NCBI GenBank assembly: GCA_032821775.1
Contig: JAVLRN010000006.1
Span: 1,612,001-1,676,000 of the forward strand
Origin: Sanguinoderma infundibulare
Lineage: Eukaryota; Basidiomycota; Agaricomycetes; Polyporales; Polyporaceae
Direction: 5' to 3'
Length of the DNA stretch: 64,000 nucleotides
Part shown: one piece after another, positions 11,235 to 20,857 of the stretch
Numbering within the stretch: position 1 is the stretch's first letter
Layout: the number at the start of each line of letters is the position of its first letter
Translations under genes and position numbers: made by a program
The notes under the pieces: model-generated
What the model was told of the DNA's origin: nothing
The model's database searches: none
The model's input: the letters and a program-made list of their open reading frames with translations, nothing else

Positions 11235-12356
11235 GCGCAGTGAGCAGATGTTTTCTCAATGCACAGTGCACCTAGACACTTGATGGTAAAGCCCCTGGCA
11301 CTCTAGTGCACAATCTGGAGAAGGAGAAACAAGATAAGGTGAGCCCTTGTATGAGGATTAGAAGCATACTTCACCTGATCACCTTTTACAGGTGGACATC
11401 TGTGCACCTTCATTGTGCATGTACCTGGCAGCCTGCTGACCAAGTCCTCCTATCATGCAAAGTAAGAGCAGTCAGGAAGGAGGAGGAGCAGAGGACCATT
11501 AAGGGGTGAGTCAAGTCTTCCGCCATCCAAGCTCTGTCACACCTCTGCGACACAGCGCGACACTCTCTCGTGCCCGGGAAACCTTGTGATCATCACGTTG
11601 GATCCGGATCGCAAGATACTACTGCCTCCGCCACATCGACCTTGTTCAGTGTCCATGGTACTGATCCAACGAGCACAGACCTCTCCGATCATGCTGCCTG
11701 TGTTGTGAAGCTCATCGCTGCGTGTGGTTGTAGCACAAGTATCTCATGTTTACCAGGCTGTTCATCATCACAACGCTTGCTGTTTTCGCACAGGACGGTG
11801 TTCAGCCTGTACATGCTGAACGTATCTGTCCTGGCGCGCCTGGACACTGTGTACCTACCACCTTGTTTTCAAATAGGAGAAGCTTACCTTGCAGTGTTAT
11901 GACGGGGAGGAGGAAGAATGTCAGAAAGGACCTCAGAACAAGACTCCGGCAACGATGGACGCTGCGGCAGTTGGGCATGTGCTACGGCAAGTCCCTCCTA
12001 GAACTCGATATCATATATATGTGCGCTTCACTACCACTCCCCACGATACATCTGTGCGGATACAATGTGGCATTAATCTGTCACCTTATAACCCATTGCC
12101 TTGCCTTCGATGGTCGGGGATGACCGCCGCCCGCAACACACCGGTACGTATTGCCCAATCCCCTCTCCACATCACTTGTACCCCGTTGCCTCTCCCTTCT
12201 CCTGTACGTACCTACTCCCCCCATCACTCCTCTGGTTTTGCACGGACCTCCGGGTCCAACACTTGTATTGCTCGAAACACAGTCTACCTACCGTAGCTAG
12301 CTCCATACGTATTGCCTACCATAAGGCTCAGCCTCAATGGGCAATAAACGGTATTC

Positions 12357-12384
12357 TGAATGAATGAATGAATGAATGAATGAA
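12357..12384. repeat. (TGAA)7 microsatellite
   Basis: Seven uninterrupted TGAA units. Short tandem tails of this kind terminate some non-LTR retroelements, and the sequence just before it (GCAATAAACGG) is compatible with a retroelement 3' end. Confidence 0.9.
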
Positions 12385-12687
12385 TAATCTACCATCCGCC
12401 CAGAGCATGCAAACACGTTTCGTGCGTGTGTTTGACTCCGAATCCGGAGGCTGTCATGAGCACTGTCCGAGTCGGAACGGAAACGCGGCCGAGGGAGTCG
12501 GAGGCACGCGTCGGGGAGCGTCCATGTGCCGCGGTACGCGCCCCACGTGACCACTGTAGTTGAACATGGACTTTCCCTGTTTGTGCGGACGAGGCGTGCA
12601 CCCGCTTGGACGCTGCTCTCTGGCGTCATTCTCCCGCCCCTTCACACCGCTCCCATCCTGGATCACTCCTAGCCGTGCCCGGGCCAT

Positions 12688-13647
12688 ATGGCCTCAAGAC
12701 TAAATCTGTATGATATCCTAGGCGTTGCCCAGAATGCCACCGCCGATGACAGTGCGTACATCTTCATCTTACCCAGCTCTGGCACGCGCGTGAACCTAGT
12801 GGGTATCTGCCAGTTCGGAAGGCGTATAAATTAAAGGCGTTGGAGACACACCCTGGTGCGTGATTAATGGCTCCAAACACCAATTTGTCGTCTCATTGAT
12901 CGTCTGCAGACAAACTTGATCCCGGTGCTCCCGAAGAAGAGATCGCAGAGGCGCAAGGCAGATTTAGAGATGTGCGTTGATCCATTCCAGGTGTCGAATT
13001 ATTAACCGGAACCCGACTTCTCGTCAGGTCCGTGCCGCATTCGACATCCTTAGCGACCCAGCGAAGCGCAAGGTAGGCTACCCCCCTCCTTATCCGACCG
13101 CGTGTCGTCTTACGCAACCATCCCGATCTGCGAACTCCAATTCCCCGCTTGTGTCCCCAGGCATACGACAACGGCTTGAACTTCATCCGCCGCCGGGTCA
13201 ACCTCGACGACGTGCAGGCCAAACTTGCTCGCGAGCGCGCCGAATGGCAGCGACAAGCCGAGCTCCGCCACCAAGAACGCATGCGCGTCCTCCGCGAAGA
13301 GATCCTAGCGAGCCAACAGCGGTACCAGGACACCAAGGCCCAGGCCGAGTTGCGGTACCAGGAGAAGATGAAGTTGATGGAGGAGCAGCTCCAGATGAAC
13401 CGTGAGGCAGAGGTTGCGGCCGTGGAGGAGAAGCCCGAGGGGACGTATACGCTCGTGGACGAGATGCTTAGCGACCTCCGCCGACGCTCGCCCGAGTGGG
13501 AGCTCCGCAGGCAGAAGGTGCTTAGAGTGAGTGTCCCACCAGCCGTATGCCCCCATGCCCCAAGGCACAGACTTTACTGATTTGATGGGGCCACAGCAGC
13601 GAGCGGAGCGGCTGAACGGTGCTGCGTCGGCGACATCTGCAGCATAG
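12688..13647 (+). CDS. Small J-domain protein with C-terminal coiled coil
   Basis: Hsp70 co-chaperone of about 209 residues from six exons (12688-12751, 12814-12855, 12910-12971, 13028-13072, 13161-13526, 13597-13647), phases consistent. The J domain occupies about residues 1-70: NLYDILGVAQNATADDIRKA, KLKALETHPDKLDPG with the invariant HPD, and AAFDILSDPAKRKAYD. After this comes a long charged helix (DVQAKLARERAEWQRQAE, RVLREEIL, ELRYQEKMKLMEEQL). Length and lack of a G/F or zinc region place it with type III J proteins. It resembles spliceosome-linked DNAJC8/DNAJC17 proteins in plan, but no RRM is visible, so the partner is unknown. Its 3' end converges on the OHCU decarboxylase gene. Confidence 0.85.
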
Positions 13648-13940
13648 CAAAGGGAGAAGAAGTCCATTGTCCTGCTCCTTTCCGGTGTGCAATACCCCAT
13701 GTTGTCTTTCTTGGTTACGTTTTCGTTCTTATTCGGTCATTTAACGGACGTATTGCTGTACGCTGGACATGGTCCCCATTAGCACATGCTATATTGGCGT
13801 ATTTGTTATTTCGGAAGCGTACACTGCTATACTCGTGTAAATTCCATGCGTTCCTCCACTCGATATCCTTCGATTGTCATGCTGCTGCGTCCACAATATG
13901 GATCACGTATTGACGAGAAAGAATCACCATGTACTCACTT

Positions 13941-14612
13941 TCACTCTATACCTAACGATCCCAGCCTGCTTCTAGCAATCTTCCCCACATCACCCACCGC
14001 CCTCTCAAGCTCGCTCTTCCACTCTGCGCTGCCGGCCTCTACGCTCGCGATACTCTCCACCGATGGTTCGTCCGCACTCTCCGAGTGCTCCAGCACCAGC
14101 TTGTCCTCCATCTCGAGCTTGACCTCCGTCCGCGACCTCCCATTCACAAAGGTGATATACACCAAACCCGGGTACTTGCGTTCGTACAGCGCATTCAGGT
14201 GCGCGAGGCGGGCGAGAACCTCCGGAGGCGTCGCCTTCGCCGCCTGTTCCTGCTCGCTGAGCTTGGACAGGCCGTTCACCTCACCGATGCGCGGGTGCCC
14301 GGCGATGAACTGCGCCTTGCGCTCGTCGCTCCACGACGAGATCACTGCGAGCGAGGTGTCGATGAGGGCGAAGTAGGAAACGATCGGAGGGGCATGCTGG
14401 GTGTGCAGCGCGACGGCGGGAATGAGGTCGCTGTAGAGGATTGGGGAGGCCTCGAAGAGGAGCGCGAGCGCCCTGGCGAGCGGGCCGTGTTTGTCGCCAG
14501 AGGTGTCGGTGATGGCTTCGGCCAACGGCGGGAGGGAGGCGTCGTCCGTTCCAGACGGTTTCAGGGCGCTGAAGTCGCCGAGCGGTTTCACGGAGTGCAC
14601 CCAGCTACGCAT
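13941..14612 (-). CDS. 2-oxo-4-hydroxy-4-carboxy-5-ureidoimidazoline (OHCU) decarboxylase
   Basis: Enzyme of uric acid degradation: it decarboxylates OHCU, the product after urate oxidase and 5-hydroxyisourate hydrolase, to S-allantoin, letting the fungus use purines as nitrogen source. The single visible exon encodes 223 residues from MRSWVHSVKPLG. Family hallmarks are ALALLFEASPILYSDL, ISSWSDERKAQFIAGHPRIG, LSEQEQAAKATPPEV, LARLAHLNALYERKYPG and YITFVNGRSR. No C-terminal SKL-type peroxisomal signal is present (it ends LGSLGIE). The frame stays open upstream to a CAG acceptor-like site, so a short 5' exon with another start is possible. It lies back to back with the CCT-like gene. Confidence 0.88.
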   Translation of the reverse strand: MRSWVHSVKPLGDFSALKPSGTDDASLPPLAEAITDTSGDKHGPLARALALLFEASPILYSDLIPAVALHTQHAPPIVSYFALIDTSLAVISSWSDERKAQFIAGHPRIGEVNGLSKLSEQEQAAKATPPEVLARLAHLNALYERKYPGLVYITFVNGRSRTEVKLEMEDKLVLEHSESADEPSVESIASVEAGSAEWKSELERAVGDVGKIARSRLGSLGIE

Positions 14613-15053
14613 GGGGAGCGATGAGATATGTGGCCAGTAGCTAGCAGTGCTGCCGAGGATGGGGATTTCCTGTGTATTATTATCTGATAAGATCACCCGC
14701 CTATCCTTTCATTGACCGGCATCAGCTCAACTGACCAAGATCTACCTACGGATGGCCAACAACGCGAAGCCACTGGACCCCCGTCTCCGCGCCCAGGCAA
14801 CTCGGGGCAGCCTGTCCGGAAGGTGGGAGCGCGAGAGGAGTAAGTGAGGGATGTGTGGATCCATTTGCAGCTCAGCAACCAACACGAGGCCTGTCCCATC
14901 ACCAAGTGTCCCTCCCAGGATTCCCAGTCCCACAAGTGGTCGTTTAAAGCTTGTCGTACGTCTCGCACCTTCTTATTCTCCCGGCGAAGCTATACTCGAC
15001 CGCGGCCTGTCTCTCGTCATCAACCGCGCGCATATACGTCCACCTACCACACC
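14613..15053. promoter_or_regulatory. Divergent promoter region, OHCU decarboxylase / CCT-like
   Basis: The 441 bp between two start codons must contain both promoters. Short open frames on both strands here could belong to an alternative first exon, but none shows a conserved protein sequence. Confidence 0.45.
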
Positions 15054-16155
15054 ATGGCGTTGCGCCGGTCGCTCGACGCGCTCTCCGTGCTCTCCACGGA
15101 CGACCTTGCGGACTACGATGTCATCTCGGACGGCCCACGGTCGATGGAGTCCAGCATCGCGGACCTGGGAGCCCCGCCACGGTTCGTGGGAGCAGAGCCC
15201 GCTCCGCTGCCTTCTGCCCGCGAAAAGTTCGACACTGTCACGCTGACCGCTGAAGAGATCCAAGCGTACGTGCAGCGCTCGCTCAACGCGTCATTGGCAG
15301 GCGGACGGGGAGATGACGCGCGGACATGGAGGGTGTATGTGGATGGTGTATTTGGCCCGCTCACGCCGAGGTGTGTGCAATCTCCCATGTCAGCTGTGTG
15401 GAAAACGGACTCCCGCTGATGCGAAACCCCATCCCATGCATTCGTATCCGCGCAGGGACATGCTCCAGCTTCGGCAAGCCAAGCTCTCCTTCCCGTCGGT
15501 GCACCTCCTCGTCGGCGTCTTCTCCGACGACCAGTGCGACGAGCACAACGCCCCGACGGCCTTCGCTCACGAAGACCGCTGCGAGCTCCTGCGGCACTGC
15601 CGGTGGGTGGACGAGGTTGTGCCGGACGCCCCCTGGACGCTGCACGACAAGTTCCTGCGTACCCGCCAGATCGACTTTGTGGCGATCGACGAGGGGACGT
15701 CCATCGACCCAGATTGCGATCGCGACCGCCTAAAGGGGTACGACCTCGTGAAAAGCCTCCGTGAGTTTCGCACACGCACGCCTGACAATGAGCCCGCGGT
15801 CTGCGGGGTGGGCACCGGCGATCGGCTGACCGACGGGTGTTGTGCAGGAAAGTCGATCCCAACGCGGAGGACGAACATGTCGACGCCGATGCCCAAGCAC
15901 CACGACCCGTTCCGACAGACCCAGCAGCAACCACAGAAGGCAGATAAGACGAGAGAGCAGGAGGACAGGGAGAGGGAGCCGTCTTCTGCTCAGGCGACCA
16001 GCGCAGACCCGCCGGCGGGATCGAAGGAGAGCTCCCAAGCGGCTGCAAAGCTGGTTCCCGCGATCGAGACGCCGTTTGCGAAATCCAAGGACCTTGACAC
16101 AACTCCGTTTGAGGAACCAAAAGTGGACGAGTTTGGAACGGGACGCGGTGTTTGA
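15054..16155 (+). CDS. Choline-phosphate cytidylyltransferase-like protein lacking the HxGH motif (putative pseudoenzyme)
   Basis: Three exons (15054-15370, 15456-15760, 15848-16155) give 309 residues. The core is clearly CTP:phosphocholine cytidylyltransferase: RVYVDGVF, LQLRQAKLSFPSVHLLVGVF, RCELLRHCRWVDEVVPDAPW, FLRTRQIDFVAIDEG and KGYDLVKSL. Active family members read DGVFDLFHxGH at the nucleotide-binding site. Here the same number of residues reads DGVFGPLTPRD, so HxGH is replaced by TPRD at residues 104-107. The second signature, RTxGxSTS, is reduced to RTNMSTP. The first exon-intron boundary falls inside the altered motif (AG/G), but no alternative splice site supplies HxGH. The tail after residue 215 is charged and disordered. 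I infer a non-catalytic paralogue, perhaps regulatory; a decaying gene is the alternative. Confidence 0.85.
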
Positions 16156-16677
16156 TGATCCGGCGACATACAATATCGTATGAATCTATGATTGTAGTCC
16201 ATGCATCATCGTGACCACATTACAGTGCAGAGTGCGCCCGCAAGGCATAGACGAGGCAACACGAAACCGAGCTCGATGTCTGAGTGACGAGTCGACTGAA
16301 AATCGTAGTTGGACATCAAGGAACAGGAATGAGCAAACTACGGCGCCGGCGGCGGTTGGGCGTCTCTTGGTATGTTGACTTCGACCCCACCTCCATTGCT
16401 AACTCAGCTTTGTCCACTTGCAGCTATTGATTTGAATTTGGACCTCTTTGTACGTGTGTGGCATGTGCGGTTTGCACGCACCGATCAACAAAGCCAGCGC
16501 GGAAGCGCTTCACTGCACATACTTATCCGCACGCCACATCCGCCCGTAAGCCTGGCCGCTACAAAGACCCCCTGAATGCACACGCATAAATCATTGAGAG
16601 TCCTGCCTCGCTCTACAATCGTTCTACATTCCCTCTACGCCCTCTACTCGCCAAACCTCAACTGAACTCTCCTGCAA
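16156..16677. other. Intergenic with promoter of the F-box-like gene
   Basis: No gene seen. The last 80 bases before the next ATG are CT-rich, as is usual for fungal leaders, preceded by a weak TATA-like GCATAAAT near 16586. Confidence 0.4.
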
Positions 16678-17673
16678 ATGGCCTCATCATCGACTTCCTC
16701 CGCTAAACCACCAACGACGCGCTTTCTACTCCCCCCAGAAGTTATTCTTCACATCCTCACCGAACTCTGGGAAGCGCAACAAACACCGCAGGAGCGAACC
16801 GCGTTGTTGAAGAACAACGCGCTGGTCAACCACATCTGGCTCGCGCTTTTGGTTCGCGTCACCTCGCGCCACGTTCACATCCCAAACCCTCTGAGCCCTG
16901 AGGCCTTCCTCCGACTCCTTCCCTCGCGCGATTCCGCACCAGATATGGACGACCCATTCACCGCCGAAGCTAAGGAGGTCGCAAACGAAGCGTGCCGCTC
17001 CGTCACGTTCCATGTTGACCGGAGCGTCTGGCTGGATTCCCAACCAGTCGTAGGCGAGGCTCCCAAGGCGCTCGGGAACGTCCTGAATATGGCCTCGTCC
17101 CCAACATATCTTCCGAACCTCCGACATGTCTCGTTCCAGTACACGGACTGGGCATACGACGACATTTTCGACCAGCTCTTCGTGGAGGGGCTCCCTTCAC
17201 AGATCACGCACCTCTCCATCAAGGCTGCACCGGAGGACTCTGCTGAGAGGGACGTCAGGCCAGTGTACATGCGCCACGAAGCCATGGGCGTTACGTACCC
17301 GAACGTCCAACACCTCTCGCTGTCCGGCGTCCCAACAGAGTTTGTGGCCGATATGCTACAGCTGTGCCCGAACGTCAAGACGCTCGAGATCACGGACTCC
17401 CGGTCACTGCGCGGGCTCGTACCGCTCCCGGGGACCGTTCGGACGCTGGTCCTGCGCCATCCGGGCATGGTCTTATCCCAGGGGCAGATATTAGAGTGGG
17501 CGTTGTGCTCGGCGGTGGCGGACGGGCTCTTCCGAGTCAGCGAAGTCGACAAGGCGCGAATCATCGTCCGTTCGGGCACCCCCGATCCCTTGACGTTCAC
17601 GGAGTTGAGACGGGCTTGCAGACGTTTCGATGCTGAGGTCACCTACGAGCGTGACGAGAGCCTGAGGGAATGA
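16678..17673 (+). CDS. F-box-like / leucine-rich-repeat protein
   Basis: Intronless frame of 331 residues starting MASSSTSSAKPP. Residues about 17-33 (LLPPEVILHILTELWE) fit the core of an F-box, which recruits SCF ubiquitin ligase through Skp1. The rest contains irregular LRR-like segments (LPNLRHVSFQYTDW, ITHLSIKA, YPNVQHLSLSGV, CPNVKTLEITDS, TVRTLVLRH). Agaricomycetes carry large, fast-evolving families of such proteins, usually annotated only as hypothetical. The substrate is unknown. Absence of introns contrasts with every full-length neighbour except OHCU decarboxylase. Confidence 0.7.
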   Translation: MASSSTSSAKPPTTRFLLPPEVILHILTELWEAQQTPQERTALLKNNALVNHIWLALLVRVTSRHVHIPNPLSPEAFLRLLPSRDSAPDMDDPFTAEAKEVANEACRSVTFHVDRSVWLDSQPVVGEAPKALGNVLNMASSPTYLPNLRHVSFQYTDWAYDDIFDQLFVEGLPSQITHLSIKAAPEDSAERDVRPVYMRHEAMGVTYPNVQHLSLSGVPTEFVADMLQLCPNVKTLEITDSRSLRGLVPLPGTVRTLVLRHPGMVLSQGQILEWALCSAVADGLFRVSEVDKARIIVRSGTPDPLTFTELRRACRRFDAEVTYERDESLRE

Positions 17674-18261
17674 TAGTGGCACGGGTCGGACATTTATCGC
17701 CTCTTGTTCTTTTACTGTTACCGATGCTCGTGGAATTTTGTGACAATATAACAATAGCAACGCGTCGAATTCCGCTCTGAAGACAATCTCATTGATTCGT
17801 GGTTAGCCCCGGCAATGGTTTCTGTCAAACATCATGCTGATCTCGGGGAATCCTGTCGATCTGACTGCCAAGTTAGCACTCAGCCGCGGTGGCCGTTATG
17901 GGCAGGCGGGCCGCTGTGGCAAGCTGTGCAGCCGAGCCAATGGGGAGGCAGACCTCGGGCGTCTGTGAGCGGATACACCGCGAAGCTTACATAAGGGGGG
18001 AAGCTGAGAGCGAGCGACTGGGAGGGTACTCGCTCTATCCATACGTTGGTGGCGACGATGGCCCGTCTCAGCCTGTCTCCTCCGCCCCCAACCGCCACCC
18101 ATGTCTATCTGAACGCCTCGTCCTCGCAGCCCCGCTCCACCCACAACCATTCCCGCTTGCGCGCCGTTCGTCGTCAACTCCCACAGGAGTCGCCTCAGCT
18201 CCCCTCCGTCGTCTTCGAGCAATTCTCCGCCTTGAGGAGCACCCACGAGGCGCCGTCGCCA
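17674..18261. other. Intergenic / 5' region of the ZAP1-like gene
   Basis: Holds the F-box 3' UTR and the promoter and leader of the zinc-finger gene. From 18058 a frame is open and in phase with the downstream gene; it could be a 68-residue N-terminal extension but reads like a C-rich leader. Confidence 0.45.
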
Positions 18262-20266
18262 ATGGCCGCGCATGCTACCCTTGAACCCGTCTGCAACGGC
18301 GTAGACGACTGCGGCTTCACGGCAAACCCCGACTACGAATGCCAGGAATGCGCTCAGGACTGCACGCAGGAGTGCGAGGACGGGTCATGCACCGTTCAGT
18401 TCACCTCCCAGTGCACCGATCAGTGCGTCGTCGTGGCGTGCAATGACGCCCACCACGGTGCCTCATCGTGCGAGCAGTTCGTTGCTGCCCAGCCATGCGC
18501 CAAACAATGCGCCGGAGAGCAGTGTCCCGGAGAGCTCGACTGTATGGTCTTCGACCAGCTCGTGAGTCGTCCCGCCGTCTTTAATTCCCTGATACGGCGC
18601 TGTAGCGGCGAGCATGACGTTGACGGAAATCATCTAGCTCCAGTGCTGCAACGAGTATCATTTCGATCACTCGGACATAAGAAACTACATGCCTCAAGCT
18701 CCGAGCAACGATTATTCGTTCATAACAGACCAGGCCATCGATTTCCAGTTTGCCGGACCCTCGCAAACCCCGATGCCCCACCCTCAGGATCCCCTGGCGT
18801 TTCCTCCGCTCGACTCCGCGACCTCGACACCGCAGCTCGTGCCCAGTCCACCTTTTGAATCGTCCCCGTCTCCCTTCCCACAGCCGCAGACGCACAATAC
18901 CGTCTCTTCGCCGAGTATCGCTCCCCTGCCCCCGCCGTCGCTACGCGCCCCTCAGCCGGCGCCAGTTCTCCAGTGCAAGTGGAGCGATTGTTTTGCGACG
19001 TTCACCTCGCTCTCAGATCTAGTTGGCCATGTCAACTTGCAACATCTCCGACTGCCTTCACCTGCCGCATCCTTGGGCTCATCGTACCTAACGCCCCCGG
19101 CGTCGGACAACCAGCATGGATTCCAACCCGGGATGTCCATGGCATGTCTCTGGGGCGACTGCCAGTTGTACCCCAGTTCCCAATCCGTTCCAGGACCCTC
19201 GTCAGGGAACACGTTCAATCTGATGGACATGCTTGCAAGCCATCTGTTCCAAGACCACCTCGGCCTCTCGTTGCGGCCGCCTAGCTTTCCGACGGCTCCC
19301 CCCGAGGCTTATTCCCCTAATCAGCACCATTCGCAACCACCGGGCCCCGTACCGTTGTCGTCGCCTTCCTCTCCCTCGACATCAAAAGATGCCATTCCGC
19401 AGGGCGGCCCTCCCACGCCGGTCCCTGAGCACGACTGCTCGAACGATGCGTCCCATGTGTGTCGTTGGACGGAATGCGGCCAGAGCTTCGTGTCTTGCGA
19501 TGCGCTCACGGAGCACATCGCTTCTACGCACATCGGCAGCGGTCGCGCCCATTACGACTGCTTCTGGGAGGGTTGCAGCCGTAACGGGGACAATGGGTTT
19601 GCAAGCAAGCAGAAGATCTCACGGCACATACAGGTGCGTGGCATGGTTGCTCTCGAAGGGTGATATAATGTTTACGCTGGCGTGCCCGGCGTTTAGAGCC
19701 ATACGGGACATCGACCGTTCCAGTGCAGTGTGTGCGCGCAGAACTTCTCGGAGGCTGCGACATTGGCGCAACATATGCGTCGGCATACTCAAGAAAGTAA
19801 GTCGTGGTCCTTCGCGCCCTACCATGGTGTTCATGGTTTTATTCTCCAGAGCCGTACGCCTGCGACTTCCCTGGATGTGGCAAGGCATTTGCGATCGCAG
19901 GTGCACTGACGATACACAAGCGGACGCACAATGGCAGTAAGCCGTTCAAGTGCACATATTGCGATAGGTTAGTCGTTGTCTTTGCCCACCAAACACTTTT
20001 TAACGCCTGCTTCTTCGCAGGGCTTTCTCGGAATCGTCCAATCTTTCGAAGCACGTACGTTTGAATGCTCTTCACGGATATGTGTCATGGTCGCTCACCA
20101 CCGCATTTAACAGCTGCGAACGCATACTGGTGCGCGGCCGTATCCGTGCACTGAACCCGGTTGCAACAAGTCGTTCGCACGGCCTGACCAGCTGGCACGG
20201 CATATGAACGTCCACAAGAGGAAAACCAGCGAAAATGTGGCCGCCTGCGTGGCTGCCTGCAAGTAG
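18262..20266 (+). CDS. ZAP1: Zap1-type zinc-responsive C2H2 transcription factor
   Basis: Nuclear activator expected to switch on zinc uptake genes when zinc is scarce. Six exons (18262-18561, 18644-19633, 19697-19796, 19850-19967, 20021-20054, 20114-20266) give 564 residues. The C-terminus carries the Zap1 finger pattern: [20 protein letters not shown], then [39 protein letters not shown], and classical fingers with linkers ([44 protein letters not shown]), ending in the [17 protein letters not shown] finger. The N-terminus is very Cys-rich ([38 protein letters not shown]), suggesting a metal-sensing module. Start ATG 18262 has a good context; ATG 18058 is in frame and possible. The exon 2 acceptor could lie six bases earlier. 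Confidence 0.85.
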
Positions 20267-20857
20267 CCTTCGGCACATCCCTATGTAGCTCTATGTACTC
20301 CCCCGCACGTATTTTTCCCTCGTCGCAGTCTCGTCCCTTTTCCATGATACGCACTCGGCATATCCCCGTCTTGACCCAGCGTCAGCAGACCATCACGAAC
20401 CATGACATGACTCTTGTCTCTGTATGCTTTGCACACTGGTATTTACATGTATCATACCGTACTTCCATCGTAGGCGAAGGATGATCATCTGCACTCTGAG
20501 TGCTGCTACCGTTCGGAGTGTCGGGCCTAGGGCCGATCACCGCCACATGCTAAAAGTGGGAGGGAAGGTTTGGGTTCTCTGGCGCGGCCCAGGCTCGGCA
20601 TCCATGCTCTCACGATGGACACCCTTGTCCTCGAACCAACTCCCAGCCGCGGGCGTCCTTCTCGTCCCTTTGCGGACTCTGCAGTCAGGCGGGGCGGGTT
20701 GAAGTGCCTTTGACACACAGCACGGCTCGCCGTTCGATCTAAGCGCCGCGAAGGTCCTAAGGTGTTGCCGACTATGTCTCTGACGTGTGGCCGGTTATGC
20801 TCACTTTCTTCGAGATTGCCTCACAGACAACCGAGACGGCGATCCACAGAAGTTCCC
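20267..20857. other. Intergenic, promoter of carboxypeptidase S copy 1
   Basis: No gene seen. An ATG at about 20774 is in frame with the downstream gene and could add 28 residues; the 20858 start is preferred because the sequence after it looks like the usual cytosolic tail. Confidence 0.4.

Larger units (their letters stand above)
10823..12687. other. Gene-poor 1.9 kb stretch
   Basis: No convincing exon on either strand. It holds two adjacent hairpins (11147-11234) and a TGAA tract (12357-12384). The composition between 11280 and 12350 is less GC-rich than the genes and recalls a decayed mobile element, but no transposase or reverse transcriptase motif is visible. Confidence 0.5.

Noticed and set aside
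9344..12687. A KDZ-type transposon or TET/JBP gene next to the HMUDK_hel gene
   Set aside because: No transposase or dioxygenase motif could be read in the neighbouring 2 kb on either strand.
15113..16120. 335-codon open frame on the minus strand opposite the CCT-like gene
   Set aside because: Antisense shadow of GC-rich coding sequence; Arg/Pro/Ser-rich composition and no domain, while the plus strand gives a conserved family protein.
13941..16155. OHCU decarboxylase plus CCT-like gene as a metabolic gene cluster
   Set aside because: The reactions are unrelated and no other purine or phospholipid gene is adjacent; the divergent arrangement alone is weak evidence.
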